Positions 1 to 6,125 are shown, counted from the stretch's first letter. The stretch is 11,063 bases of DNA from Spirochaetota bacterium (GCA_023398155.1 JAEWSV010000242.1:1-11063); one strand, 5' to 3'. Program-made: numbers and translations. The notes: generated from the sequence alone by a model not told the origin.

Positions 1-1
1 G

Positions 2-1117
2 CGCAAGAAACTCGGCGACTACCCCGAGCTGGAGTACGACGGGGATCGGGCCGAGCGGGCCGTCCTCTTTTCCAGCCCCGGCGGCCTCATCCGCACCGCC
101 GTCCGCGAGTCGCCGGCCTTGGGGGAGAGGACCCGCAGGATCGAGGGGCCGAGGACGGTGTACGAGTACCTTTCCCGCCTCGCTCCCCAGATCGCCGCGG
201 GCGACGCGCCGTTCCTCGTGGATTGCCTATCCTGCGAACGGGGATGCAACGGCGGACCCGGTACGCTCACCGGCGACCTGCCATTGGACAAGGTCGAGGG
301 CTACGTGGAGCGGCGGAGCGCCGCGGCCAAGCGCGAGTACGGCCGCAGGCTGTTCGGCGGGAAGGCGGCGGTAAAGCGGGTCATCGGGAAGCGGTGGAAG
401 AAAGGCCTCTACGATCGCGCCTACGTCGACCGGTCCAAGACGCTGGGGCTCAAGAAGCCGACCCAGGCCCAGCTCAAGGCCGTCTACGAGTCCATGCGGA
501 AAACGGAAGAAAAGGATTTCTACAACTGCACCGCTTGCGGATACGGCACCTGCGAAGGCATGGCGATCGCCATCTTCAACGGCCTCAACAAGGCCGAGAA
601 TTGCCACCACTACATGGCCAAGCAGCTCGTGGAGGCCCATGAAGAACACCAGGCCGATCAGGAGAAGCTCTCGACCGAGCGGCGGTTCCAAGCGAATCGC
701 CTGGGCGGCAGCCTTATCGACCTGATCCGCGAACGGCAATCCCACTGCGGCGGCCTCTTGGAAAAAGCCGAATCCACGAACGCCGTCGTGGACCGGTTCT
801 CGATGGTCGTGGACAGCATCGCGGGGATAGCGCGGCAAACGGATCTCTTGGCCTTGAACGCCGCAATCGAGGCGGCGCGGGCCGGCGATTCGGGGAGGGG
901 ATTCGCCGTCGTCGCTGGCGAAGTCCGCAAGCTCGCCACCAAGGTCCAGGAAGAGGCGGCCAAGATAGGTCCCTACTCGGAGGAGATAGGGCGCATCATC
1001 CGCTCCATCGCCGATGAGATTAGGAAGAGCGCGGACTACGAGACCGATCTCGCCCGCATCGACGACCTCATACACAGCGAATCGGGGGAAAGCCGGAACG
1101 GCGAGGGGAGGGGGTAG
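2..1117 (+). CDS. [FeFe]-hydrogenase H-cluster domain / 4Fe-4S / MCP signalling fusion, 5' partial
   Basis: The frame is open to the left edge, so the start lies outside the window; a TTG at 119 is internal. Visible residues (371, numbered from base 2): SSPGGLIRTAVRE (24-36), which resembles the TGGV region of the hydrogenase large-subunit C-terminal domain; then C75-x2-C78-x3-C82 in a CLSCERGCNGG context, matching the last H-cluster motif (MACxxGCxxGGG). A C176-x2-C179-x4-C184-x16-C201 motif follows, as in the small 4Fe-4S domain family PF04060. After a probable coiled coil comes the conserved chemoreceptor tip (LLALNAAIEAARAG, then GRGFAVVAGEVRKLA, about 280-313). No membrane segment or HAMP domain is visible in this part. 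Inference: a soluble sensor passing H2 or redox state to CheA/CheW rather than a catalytic hydrogenase. The first two H-cluster motifs are off-window, so catalytic ability cannot be judged. It is convergent with the butyrate kinase gene. Confidence 0.88.
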   Translation, partial: RKKLGDYPELEYDGDRAERAVLFSSPGGLIRTAVRESPALGERTRRIEGPRTVYEYLSRLAPQIAAGDAPFLVDCLSCERGCNGGPGTLTGDLPLDKVEGYVERRSAAAKREYGRRLFGGKAAVKRVIGKRWKKGLYDRAYVDRSKTLGLKKPTQAQLKAVYESMRKTEEKDFYNCTACGYGTCEGMAIAIFNGLNKAENCHHYMAKQLVEAHEEHQADQEKLSTERRFQANRLGGSLIDLIRERQSHCGGLLEKAESTNAVVDRFSMVVDSIAGIARQTDLLALNAAIEAARAGDSGRGFAVVAGEVRKLATKVQEEAAKIGPYSEEIGRIIRSIADEIRKSADYETDLARIDDLIHSESGESRNGEGRG

Positions 1118-1119
1118 CA

Positions 1120-1155
1120 GTCCGCACGGAAGTAACCGTCCGCACGGACGTAACC
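1120..1155. repeat. two-copy 18-bp tandem repeat
   Basis: GTCCGCACGGAAGTAACC (1120-1137) is followed directly by a copy (1138-1155) with one change (A1131 to C1149). It lies between the convergent 3' ends of the hydrogenase/MCP gene and butyrate kinase, just after the TAG stop at 1115-1117. The second copy holds a short GTCCG-CA-CGGAC dyad. No T-run follows, so it is not a standard intrinsic terminator. Confidence 0.8.
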
Positions 1156-1178
1156 GCGCCCTGCCCGCGAACCTCTTC

Positions 1179-2234
1179 CTAGTCGACGTATTCCTTCGCC
1201 TGCTCTTCTCCGCGGAGCACGCGGAGGGCGCCTTGGGCCAGGGATTCCAGCTCGTTCTCGCCCGGATAGACCTTGACGGGCGCTATGAAGGAAACCCGCT
1301 CGGTGATCCAGTCGACGATGGGTTTGGAGCGGGCGATACCGCCGGTCAGGATGATCGCGTCCGCCTTGCCCGAGACCACGACCGCGAGTTCGCCGATGCT
1401 CTTGGCTACCTGGTACGCCATCGCTTCGTACACGAGGCGCGCGCGCGCGTCGCCGGTTTCCATGCGCCGCTCGACTTCCATGGCGCTGTTCGTGCCGAGG
1501 TAGGAGACGAGGCCGCCCTGGCCGCGGAACATGCGCGTCACCGTGGCTTCGTCGTGCTCGTAGCAAAGCCGGATCACGTCCTTCACGGGCAGGCTCCCCG
1601 ATCGTTCGGGGGAGAACGGCCCCTCGTCGTCCGAGACGAGGTCTACGATGCGTCCCGTGCGGTGGACGCTGAGCGTGATGCCGCCGCCCAGGTGCGCGAC
1701 GACGAAGTTACATTCCTTGTAGGGCTTCCCCAGGTCTTTCGCGCAGCGGATGGCCGTGGCCCGCATGTTGAGGACGTGCGAGAGGCTACGCCGTTCGATG
1801 GCGGCGGACCCGGAGATCCGGGCGATGGGCTCGAGCTCGTCCACCGCCACCGAGTCGTAGATGTAGGCGGGGATACCGAGGGGCCGGGCGATGGATAGGG
1901 CGATGGGCGCGGCGAGGTTCGCGGCGTGGTCCACGACGGGGGCCGTCGCGAGGCGGTTAACCATCGCGTCGTTCACGAGGTAGGCGCCGGAGGAAAGGGG
2001 CGGCAGGAAACCGCCGCGGCCGACGGCGGCGGACAGGCTCGATTCGGGGATGGACGCCTCGGCGAGGACGCGGAGCACCGCGCCGCGGCGGAGCTCGTAC
2101 TGGTCTCCCATCCGCGGGTAGCGGCCGAGCTCCGCGGCGTCGTGCTCCACCGATATCCGGAGCAGCTGCGCGTCGTCGTCGTAGACGGCGATCTTGGTCG
2201 ATGTAGAACCGGGGTTGATGGCGAGGACGCGCAT
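1179..2234 (-). CDS. buk: butyrate kinase (or branched-chain fatty acid kinase)
   Basis: Butyrate kinase of the acetokinase/ASKHA superfamily: butyryl phosphate + ADP gives butyrate + ATP, the last, ATP-forming step of butyrate fermentation; relatives use isobutyrate or isovalerate. The 351 residues match the family's usual length (about 355). Visible motifs: N7PGSTSTK14 (phosphate loop), GRGG 72-75, DHAANL 102-107, YDSVAVDE 126-133, HLGGGI 181-186, GPFSPERSG 205-213, GLVSYLGT 241-248, LTGGIA 296-301 and YPGENELE 323-330. The ATG at 2234 fits the N-terminus MRVLAINPGS; the ribosome-binding site is weak. The start is 7 bases after the stop of the DUF3185-like gene, so the two are likely co-transcribed from the promoter at 2519-2547. 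No phosphotransbutyrylase gene (ptb) is in the window, so the acyl-phosphate source is unknown. Substrate preference cannot be read from sequence. Confidence 0.95.
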   Translation of the reverse strand: MRVLAINPGSTSTKIAVYDDDAQLLRISVEHDAAELGRYPRMGDQYELRRGAVLRVLAEASIPESSLSAAVGRGGFLPPLSSGAYLVNDAMVNRLATAPVVDHAANLAAPIALSIARPLGIPAYIYDSVAVDELEPIARISGSAAIERRSLSHVLNMRATAIRCAKDLGKPYKECNFVVAHLGGGITLSVHRTGRIVDLVSDDEGPFSPERSGSLPVKDVIRLCYEHDEATVTRMFRGQGGLVSYLGTNSAMEVERRMETGDARARLVYEAMAYQVAKSIGELAVVVSGKADAIILTGGIARSKPIVDWITERVSFIAPVKVYPGENELESLAQGALRVLRGEEQAKEYVD

Positions 2235-2241
2235 GGCTCGA

Positions 2242-2466
2242 TCAGCGGCGGCGGGAGAGGAGGAAGCCGACCGCGGCGGTCGCGCCGCCGGCTATCATGA
2301 TGTAGATATCCTTTGTCTGTTCTTTGGACAACTTCTTGAAGACCTTCGCGATGCCGCCGCCGAGCGATTGGGTCGCTTCGTAGTATTGGTACGCGCCGAC
2401 GGCGAGGACGGCGATGCCCGCGACGAGCAGGACGAGGCCGATGGTTCCGATGGGACTCCGTTTCAT
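2242..2466 (-). CDS. DUF3185-like small two-helix membrane protein
   Basis: A 74-residue protein, MKRSPIGTIGLVLLVAG..., with two hydrophobic helices (about 7-26 and 52-69) separated by a polar stretch (AKVFKKLSKEQTKD) and an RRR C-terminus. Pattern and size fit DUF3185 proteins, which are inner-membrane proteins of unknown function. The ATG at 2466 is chosen over longer in-frame starts (up to 2547) because AAAGGAG lies 7 bases upstream and the extra 27 residues are polar and unlike the family; the longer form would also start inside the -35 box. It precedes buk by 7 bases and is probably the first gene of that operon. Family assignment is by pattern and less certain than the gene itself. Confidence 0.8.
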   Translation of the reverse strand: MKRSPIGTIGLVLLVAGIAVLAVGAYQYYEATQSLGGGIAKVFKKLSKEQTKDIYIMIAGGATAAVGFLLSRRR

Positions 2467-2518
2467 GCTGTGGCTCCTTTCGGTCCGCGCGTACGAATAG
2501 TCCGCGGGACTCTCAGGC

Positions 2519-2547
2519 ATTCTCGACTGCCGTCTTCCCCCTGTCAA
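2519..2547 (-). promoter_or_regulatory. sigma-70-type promoter for the DUF3185-buk operon
   Basis: On the minus strand: TTGACA (2547-2542, perfect -35), 17-base spacer, GAGAAT (2524-2519, 4 of 6 to TATAAT). The predicted transcript start is near 2512, giving a leader of about 45 bases that carries the AAAGGAG ribosome-binding site. It lies just beyond the rlpA terminator. Confidence 0.6.
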
Positions 2548-2563
2548 GCGCGCGGGCGGCGCG

Positions 2564-2585
2564 AAAAAGCCCGCTCGCCGCGCGC
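2564..2585 (-). terminator. probable intrinsic terminator of rlpA
   Basis: Directly after the rlpA stop on the minus strand: GCGCGC (2585-2580), loop GGCGA, GCGGGC (2574-2569; one G-G mismatch in a 6-bp stem), then TTTTT (2568-2564). A longer alternative pairing, GCGCGCGG (2555-2548 side) with CCGCGCGC (2585-2578 side), would enclose the T-run. The mismatch keeps the call moderate. Confidence 0.45.
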
Positions 2586-3407
2586 TCAGTGTTCTTCCCG
2601 TACGAGGGCCTCGGCGAAACCGGCCCCCCCGAGGCGTTCGGCGTAGCTATCGAGTTCGGCGGCGCCCACCCCGACGAGCACGACCCGGTACAGGTCGCCG
2701 AATCGTTCGTAAGAGGGTTCGAGTCCCGCCTGCTTGAGCCGGTTGAAGGCCTCCGTCGCGTTACGCACGAGCTTATAGGACCCCACCTGGAGCCGATAGC
2801 GCTTGCCGTTCGCGGCGTCGGTCGGCCTCGGTTTAAGCGCGGCGCTCTTGCGCATGCCGCTCTCCGCCGGCGCCGGCGCCGCGACGGCGGCCGCTGTCTC
2901 CGGAACCGCAGGCTCGCTCGCAGCGGCAGCTTGTGCAGGGTACGCGGCCATGACGAGCGGTTCGGGAACCGCCGCGGGCTCATGGTCCGCCGCTTGAGCC
3001 GGCGCCGCTTGACCCGACGACCCCGGCGCCGAGCTCGGCTCTCCGACGATTTCCAGGGAGACGGGGGCGGTGCCGGTGATGATCATATCGAGCTTTTCTG
3101 CGGCGGCGCGGGACAGGTCGATGATGCGGGCCGCCACGAAGGGGCCGCGGTCGTTGACGCGCACGTCGACCTTCCGGCCGTTGTGCGCGTTCGTGACGCG
3201 GAGTTCGGTACCGAAGGGGAGGGTCGGGTGGGCCGCGGTGAGGAGGGACGAATCGAATAGTTCTCCGGAAGCCGTCGCCTTCCCCTCGAATTCCGGTCCG
3301 TACCAGGAGGCGATGCCGCTTTTCGGGAAGGCTGGCTCGATCGATTGGGCGAACGCGGACGCCGCCGCGGCCATGAGCAGGATACGGGGCAGGAAGGATC
3401 TGTTCAT
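2586..3407 (-). CDS. rlpA: RlpA-family septal lytic transglycosylase-like protein with SPOR domain
   Basis: 273 residues. Signal peptide 1-20 (MNRSFLPRILLMAAAASAFA, cut before Q21) with no lipobox cysteine, so it is exported or periplasmic, unlike lipoprotein RlpA of E. coli. A double-psi beta-barrel domain follows (about 30-122): GIASWYGPEFEGKATASGE, TAAH60PTLPFGT and VRVND86RGPF; His60 and Asp86 match the residues needed for lytic activity in Pseudomonas RlpA. An Ala/Pro/Glu-rich linker (about 124-200) leads to a SPOR domain (202-271, KRYRLQVGSYKLVRNATEAF...), which binds glycan strands stripped of stem peptides at division septa. Inferred role: cutting septal peptidoglycan. The ATG at 3407 is preceded by AAGGAAGG and begins a proper signal peptide; the open frame running on to 4079 lies antisense to the next two genes and is rejected. 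The gene is divergent from the 160-residue protein. Confidence 0.9.
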   Translation of the reverse strand: MNRSFLPRILLMAAAASAFAQSIEPAFPKSGIASWYGPEFEGKATASGELFDSSLLTAAHPTLPFGTELRVTNAHNGRKVDVRVNDRGPFVAARIIDLSRAAAEKLDMIITGTAPVSLEIVGEPSSAPGSSGQAAPAQAADHEPAAVPEPLVMAAYPAQAAAASEPAVPETAAAVAAPAPAESGMRKSAALKPRPTDAANGKRYRLQVGSYKLVRNATEAFNRLKQAGLEPSYERFGDLYRVVLVGVGAAELDSYAERLGGAGFAEALVREEH

Positions 3408-3506
3408 ACCTTCCTTATCGGCCGGACCGGGACCCGAGGTGAGGGCGCTTCTTTCTCCCCGCGATTCGCGCTCGGGGTTCGTATCCCGCAACCGCGGGGT
3501 TGTTGA

Positions 3507-3535
3507 TTGCCCGACTCCGCGCTTCGTGGTATGGT
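3507..3535 (+). promoter_or_regulatory. candidate sigma-70 promoter for the orphan-malic enzyme pair
   Basis: TTGCCC (3507-3512), 17-base spacer, TATGGT (3530-3535), each 4 of 6 to consensus. The predicted start near 3542 leaves a very short leader of about 10 bases ending in GGGAG, which weakens the call. Confidence 0.3.
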
Positions 3536-3551
3536 CGCCGGGGAGAGAAAG

Positions 3552-4034
3552 ATGGAGATGAAACGCGAAGACGAAGGTCCCTCCAACGCCGAAATCCAGA
3601 AGCTCCTGGAGCGGGCGCTCACGAGGTTCCAGAATTGGCGCGTGGAGGTGGAGCGCGATCCCAACCCCCGCCTCGTCCACCAGCTCAAGAACCTCGTCTC
3701 CATCATAGATTCCCTCTCCTCCATCACCGAAGGCCGGATGCAGTACTCGTACAAGCAGCTGGCCCAACGCATGGCCCTCCTCGTGAACGAGGTCGCCCAG
3801 CTCAACATGCGCATCACTACCTCCCTCGCCCGCGACGATTATTTGGACGAGGCGGAGGAGAAGGCGATCACGGAGAGCCTCGTCACGCTGATGCAGACGG
3901 CCGTTTCCCTCATCGGCATGGTACAAGAACGATTCGGCTCGGGCCGCAAGCTGCCCGGGCCCGACGAAGGCCGCCTCATAGAGGCGGAAGTCGCGAAAAT
4001 AATCGAAGGACACGGAGACCGAAATGAGCCTTGA
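3552..4034 (+). CDS. unrecognised 160-residue helical protein
   Basis: I do not recognise a family. The 160 residues contain no cysteine, signal peptide or membrane segment and look almost wholly alpha-helical: helices around 11-38 (AEIQKLLERALTRFQNWRVE), 40-58 (LVHQLKNLVSIIDSLSSI), 64-93 (YSYKQLAQRMALLVNEVAQL), 97-127 (EEKAITESLVTLMQTAVSLIGMVQE) and a C-terminal one at 138-152. Heptad-like spacing of Leu/Ile/Val suggests a helical bundle or oligomer. The ATG at 3552 has GGGAG 6 bases upstream; a second ATG at 3558 is possible. Its stop overlaps the malic enzyme start by 11 bases (ATGAGCCTTGA, 4024-4034), so the two are very likely translationally coupled. Inference only: it may serve or regulate the malic enzyme, or be an independent cytoplasmic protein. 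Confidence 0.8.
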   Translation: MEMKREDEGPSNAEIQKLLERALTRFQNWRVEVERDPNPRLVHQLKNLVSIIDSLSSITEGRMQYSYKQLAQRMALLVNEVAQLNMRITTSLARDDYLDEAEEKAITESLVTLMQTAVSLIGMVQERFGSGRKLPGPDEGRLIEAEVAKIIEGHGDRNEP

Positions 4035-5478
4035 TATGGACCTCAAGAACCTGGACGCCGCCTTTCCCGCCGATTTCACCGAGGAGGAGAAGGCGCGCGC
4101 TAAAACGCTCTTCCTTAAGACCCTCTCCGCCGAGGCTCACCGGTTCTACGGCGGGAAGATGCAGACGGTGCCGAAGTGCGGCCTCTACGGGCTCGGGTGG
4201 TTCAACGTCTGGTACACCCCGGGCGTCTCCAAGGTGTCCACGACGATCCGCGACGATAACGACGCGTCCTTCGCCCTCTCCAACCGCGGCAACCTCGTCG
4301 CGGTGGTCTCCGACTCGACGCGGGTGCTCGGCGACGGCGACTGCACGCCGCCGGGAGGCCTCGGGGTCATGGAAGGCAAGGCCATGATCATGAAGTACCT
4401 GGGCGGCGTGGACGCCACCGCCCTCTGCGTGGATTCGCGCGGGGCGGACGGGAAGAACGATCCGGCCAAGCTCATCGAATTCGTGAAGATGGTCCAGCAT
4501 TCCTTCGGCGCCATCAACCTTGAAGACATCAGCCAGCCTAACTGCTTCCGCGTCCTGGACGAACTCCGCGAGGCCTGCGACATCCCCGTCTGGCACGACG
4601 ACGCCCAGGGCACGGCCTGCGTGACCCTGGCCGGCCTCCTCAACGCCCTCAAGCTCGCGGGTAAGAAGCTCGGAGAGGTCCGCATCGTCCTCCTCGGCGC
4701 GGGCGCTTCCAACACCACCATCGCCCGCCTCATCCTCTCCGACGGCGGCGACCCCGCCAAGATGGTCCTCTTCGATTCCAAGGGCTCGCTCCACGCGGGC
4801 CGCGCGGATATCGAAAAGGACCCGCGGAACTACCGTAAGTGGGAGCTTTGCCGGAAGACCAACCCGGCTCGCTACGCGAGCGAGGCCGAGGCCCTCGCGG
4901 GCGCGGACGTCCTCATCGCCCTTTCCACGCCCGGCCCGGATACCGTGAAGCGCGAATGGGTCCGCTCCATGGCCAAGAGGTCCATCGTCTTCGCCTGCGC
5001 CAACCCCGTGCCCGAGATCTGGCCCTACGCTGCCAAGGAGGAGGGCGCCTTCATCGTGGCGACGGGCCGCGGCGACTTCCCGAACCAGGTAAACAATTCG
5101 ATCTGCTTCCCCGGCATCCTCAAGGGCGCGCTGTTGGTCCGCGCCAGGAAGATCACCGACGGCATGGCCATCCGCTGCGCCCACTCCATCGCCGACTTTT
5201 CCGAAAAGCGCGGCATCACGACCGATAACATCATCGCTACGATGGAGGAGACCGAGGTCTTCGCGGTGGAGGCCGCCGACGTGGCTACGCAGGCGGTGAA
5301 GGAAGGCGTGGCCAGGACGCCGCTCTCCTGGGACGAGGTCTATAGCCGCGCCAAGGCCGACATCTCGGCGGCCCGCGCCGTCGCTCGATCGCTCATGGAA
5401 AGCGGCCACATCGCCAAGCCTCCGGTCGAGATGTTGGAAAAGGCCCTCGCCGCTGCCGTAGCGGCCGTGCGGAGCTAG
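4024..5478 (+). CDS. NAD(P)-dependent malic enzyme (decarboxylating)
   Basis: Oxidative decarboxylation of malate to pyruvate and CO2 with reduction of NAD(P)+, a cytoplasmic step feeding pyruvate and reducing power. 484 residues; landmarks are YTPGVSK 64-70 (catalytic Tyr), VMEGKA 115-120 (catalytic Lys119), INLEDIS 164-170, HDDAQGTACV 191-200 (metal-binding Asp pair), the GAGASN dinucleotide-binding loop 225-230, DSKG 251-254 and PNQVNNSICFPGILKGAL 353-370. The ATG at 4024 has GGAG 6 bases upstream. Several motifs differ from the common short bacterial malic enzymes: LGDGDCTPPGGLGVMEGKA in place of LGLGDIGPLAGLPVMEGKA, GAGASNTT in place of GAGAAG, and PVWHDDAQ in place of PVFHDDQH, so it belongs to a divergent subgroup. 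No ACT or phosphotransacetylase domain is present. Cofactor preference cannot be told. Overlaps the preceding gene by 11 bases. Confidence 0.93.
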   Translation: MSLDMDLKNLDAAFPADFTEEEKARAKTLFLKTLSAEAHRFYGGKMQTVPKCGLYGLGWFNVWYTPGVSKVSTTIRDDNDASFALSNRGNLVAVVSDSTRVLGDGDCTPPGGLGVMEGKAMIMKYLGGVDATALCVDSRGADGKNDPAKLIEFVKMVQHSFGAINLEDISQPNCFRVLDELREACDIPVWHDDAQGTACVTLAGLLNALKLAGKKLGEVRIVLLGAGASNTTIARLILSDGGDPAKMVLFDSKGSLHAGRADIEKDPRNYRKWELCRKTNPARYASEAEALAGADVLIALSTPGPDTVKREWVRSMAKRSIVFACANPVPEIWPYAAKEEGAFIVATGRGDFPNQVNNSICFPGILKGALLVRARKITDGMAIRCAHSIADFSEKRGITTDNIIATMEETEVFAVEAADVATQAVKEGVARTPLSWDEVYSRAKADISAARAVARSLMESGHIAKPPVEMLEKALAAAVAAVRS

Positions 5479-5481
5479 GCT

Positions 5482-5931
5482 TCAGTCCACCCAGTGGACT
5501 TTGTCGGGGGCCGCCTCGTCCATGAAGATATGGTCGTAGCGGCCCGAGTGGGCCACTCCGGGGTTTTCGGGGAAGTAGGTTTTCCGGAAGAACCAGACCA
5601 CGTCGGCCATGTCCTTGGCCGAGTCAACGGACGCGTAGCGGAAAAAGATCTTCACCGAATCGTCGGCGAGGATCGCGCGGAGGCGGGGAGCCCCGTTGAG
5701 CTCTGGATCGATGAAGCGGCGGATCTCCGACCGGAGCCCGCCGAAGGCCGCGCTCGCGACGGTGAGCAGGCGCAGGTGCTTGCGGTCGTCCATCCAATAC
5801 ACTTCGTAGACGCCGCCGACGGCGGGCACCGATTTGGCGATGGACCAGCGATCGGCGGTCCGCAACGCCGACCATGTGATCGAATAGTGGACTTCCCGTC
5901 CGCTACGCCGGGCGACGATGCCGCAATCCAT
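5482..5931 (-). CDS. unrecognised 149-residue protein
   Basis: No family recognised. From the ATG at 5931 the protein is MDCGIVARRSGREVHYSITW..., alpha/beta in look, soluble, with no signal peptide or membrane helix; aromatic-rich stretches are VYEVYWMDDRKHLRLLTVAS (41-60) and VVWFFRKTYFP (111-121). Codon use is GC-rich like its neighbours, so it is likely real. Start choice is unsure: ATGs at 5967 and 6000 are also in frame, but they read into the AT-rich region (MNIHTKQKNRC...) and the 6000 one lies inside the 18-bp palindrome; none has a clear ribosome-binding site. Its stop is 3 bases from the malic enzyme stop (convergent), and its 5' end faces the sigma-factor regulatory region, so the intergenic dyads could control it too. 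Confidence 0.7.
   Translation of the reverse strand: MDCGIVARRSGREVHYSITWSALRTADRWSIAKSVPAVGGVYEVYWMDDRKHLRLLTVASAAFGGLRSEIRRFIDPELNGAPRLRAILADDSVKIFFRYASVDSAKDMADVVWFFRKTYFPENPGVAHSGRYDHIFMDEAAPDKVHWVD
5484..5500. terminator. hairpin between convergent malic enzyme and 149-residue gene
   Basis: AGTCCAC-CCA-GTGGACT: perfect 7-bp stem with a 3-base loop, starting 6 bases after the malic enzyme TAG. It also encodes the last residues (VHWVD) of the minus-strand protein. Only TTTG follows on the plus strand, so termination would be weak; the role is inferred from position. Confidence 0.35.
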
Positions 5932-5942
5932 GGAACGACGAT

Positions 5943-5960
5943 AGCACAGGTGCGTGTGCT
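5943..5960. repeat. inverted repeat upstream of the 149-residue gene
   Basis: AGCACA-GGTGCG-TGTGCT: 6-bp arms with a 6-base spacer, 12-29 bases upstream of the ATG at 5931 (minus strand), where a ribosome-binding site would be expected but none is seen. It could be an operator or a leader hairpin; chance is possible. Confidence 0.4.
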
Positions 5961-5965
5961 TTTCC

Positions 5966-6082
5966 ATACATCGATTTTTTTGTTTTGTATGAATATTCAT
6001 ACATAATTTCGACTCTCCGGTCGATTTGAGATTTGGTCGATCAATATGTGTATGTAGGATAATGTATTAAATATCGATGTAT
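5966..6082. repeat. separated inverted repeat and TGTATG/CATACA boxes
   Basis: ATACATCGAT (5966-5975) recurs inverted as ATCGATGTAT (6073-6082). Between them TGTATG or CATACA occurs at 5986-5991, 5998-6003 and 6049-6054, and CATACA also spans 5965-5970. GGTCGAT is repeated at 6019-6025 and 6035-6041. All lie in the AT-rich region between divergent genes. The spacing suits looping or cooperative binding, but short AT-rich words recur by chance. Confidence 0.4.
5986..6003. promoter_or_regulatory. 18-bp perfect palindrome, candidate enhancer/operator
   Basis: TGTATGAATATTCATACA reads the same on both strands. Its centre (5994.5) is about 128 bases upstream of the predicted sigma-54 transcript start, the usual place for a dimeric enhancer-binding protein. 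It also lies upstream of the divergent 149-residue gene. The binding protein is not known from this window. Confidence 0.6.
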
Positions 6083-6095
6083 CTTTAGCGGCTAC

Positions 6096-6112
6096 CTGGC
6101 ACGTTACTTGCA
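6096..6112 (+). promoter_or_regulatory. sigma-54 (RpoN) -24/-12 promoter of the sigma-factor gene
   Basis: CTGGCACGTTACTTGCA matches the consensus YTGGCACG-N4-TTGCW at every defined position; the invariant GG (6098-6099) and GC (6110-6111) are 10 bases apart as required. The expected transcript start is about 6122, leaving a leader of about 38 bases. No good sigma-70 promoter competes: GATAAT at 6058-6063 has only TTGGTC 19 bases upstream. Confidence 0.85.
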
Positions 6113-6125
6113 GTAATAACAGTGC

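Noticed and set aside
119..121. TTG as the start of the hydrogenase/MCP gene
   Set aside because: The frame is open to the window edge and residues before it (SSPGGLIRTAVRE) belong to the hydrogenase domain.
227..1075. Minus-strand open frame of 282 codons
   Set aside because: Antisense to the hydrogenase/MCP gene, with no recognisable domain.
1014..1898. Plus-strand open frame of 294 codons
   Set aside because: Antisense to buk, whose motifs are unmistakable; composition is Arg/Asp/Gly-rich as expected for a shadow.
3460..3500. tRNA-like T-arm (GGGTTCGTATCCC)
   Set aside because: No matching acceptor, D or anticodon stems around it on the plus strand.
3408..4079. Upstream extension of the rlpA frame to 4079 on the minus strand
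   Set aside because: It lies antisense to the 160-residue gene and the malic enzyme start; the ATG at 3407 has a good ribosome-binding site and starts a signal peptide.
3976..5409. Long minus-strand open frame (477 codons)
   Set aside because: Antisense shadow of the malic enzyme gene; high GC content keeps it open and no family motif is seen.
6058..6063. GATAAT as a sigma-70 -10 box for the sigma-factor gene
   Set aside because: Only a poor -35 (TTGGTC) at 19-base spacing; the -24/-12 element downstream is far better.
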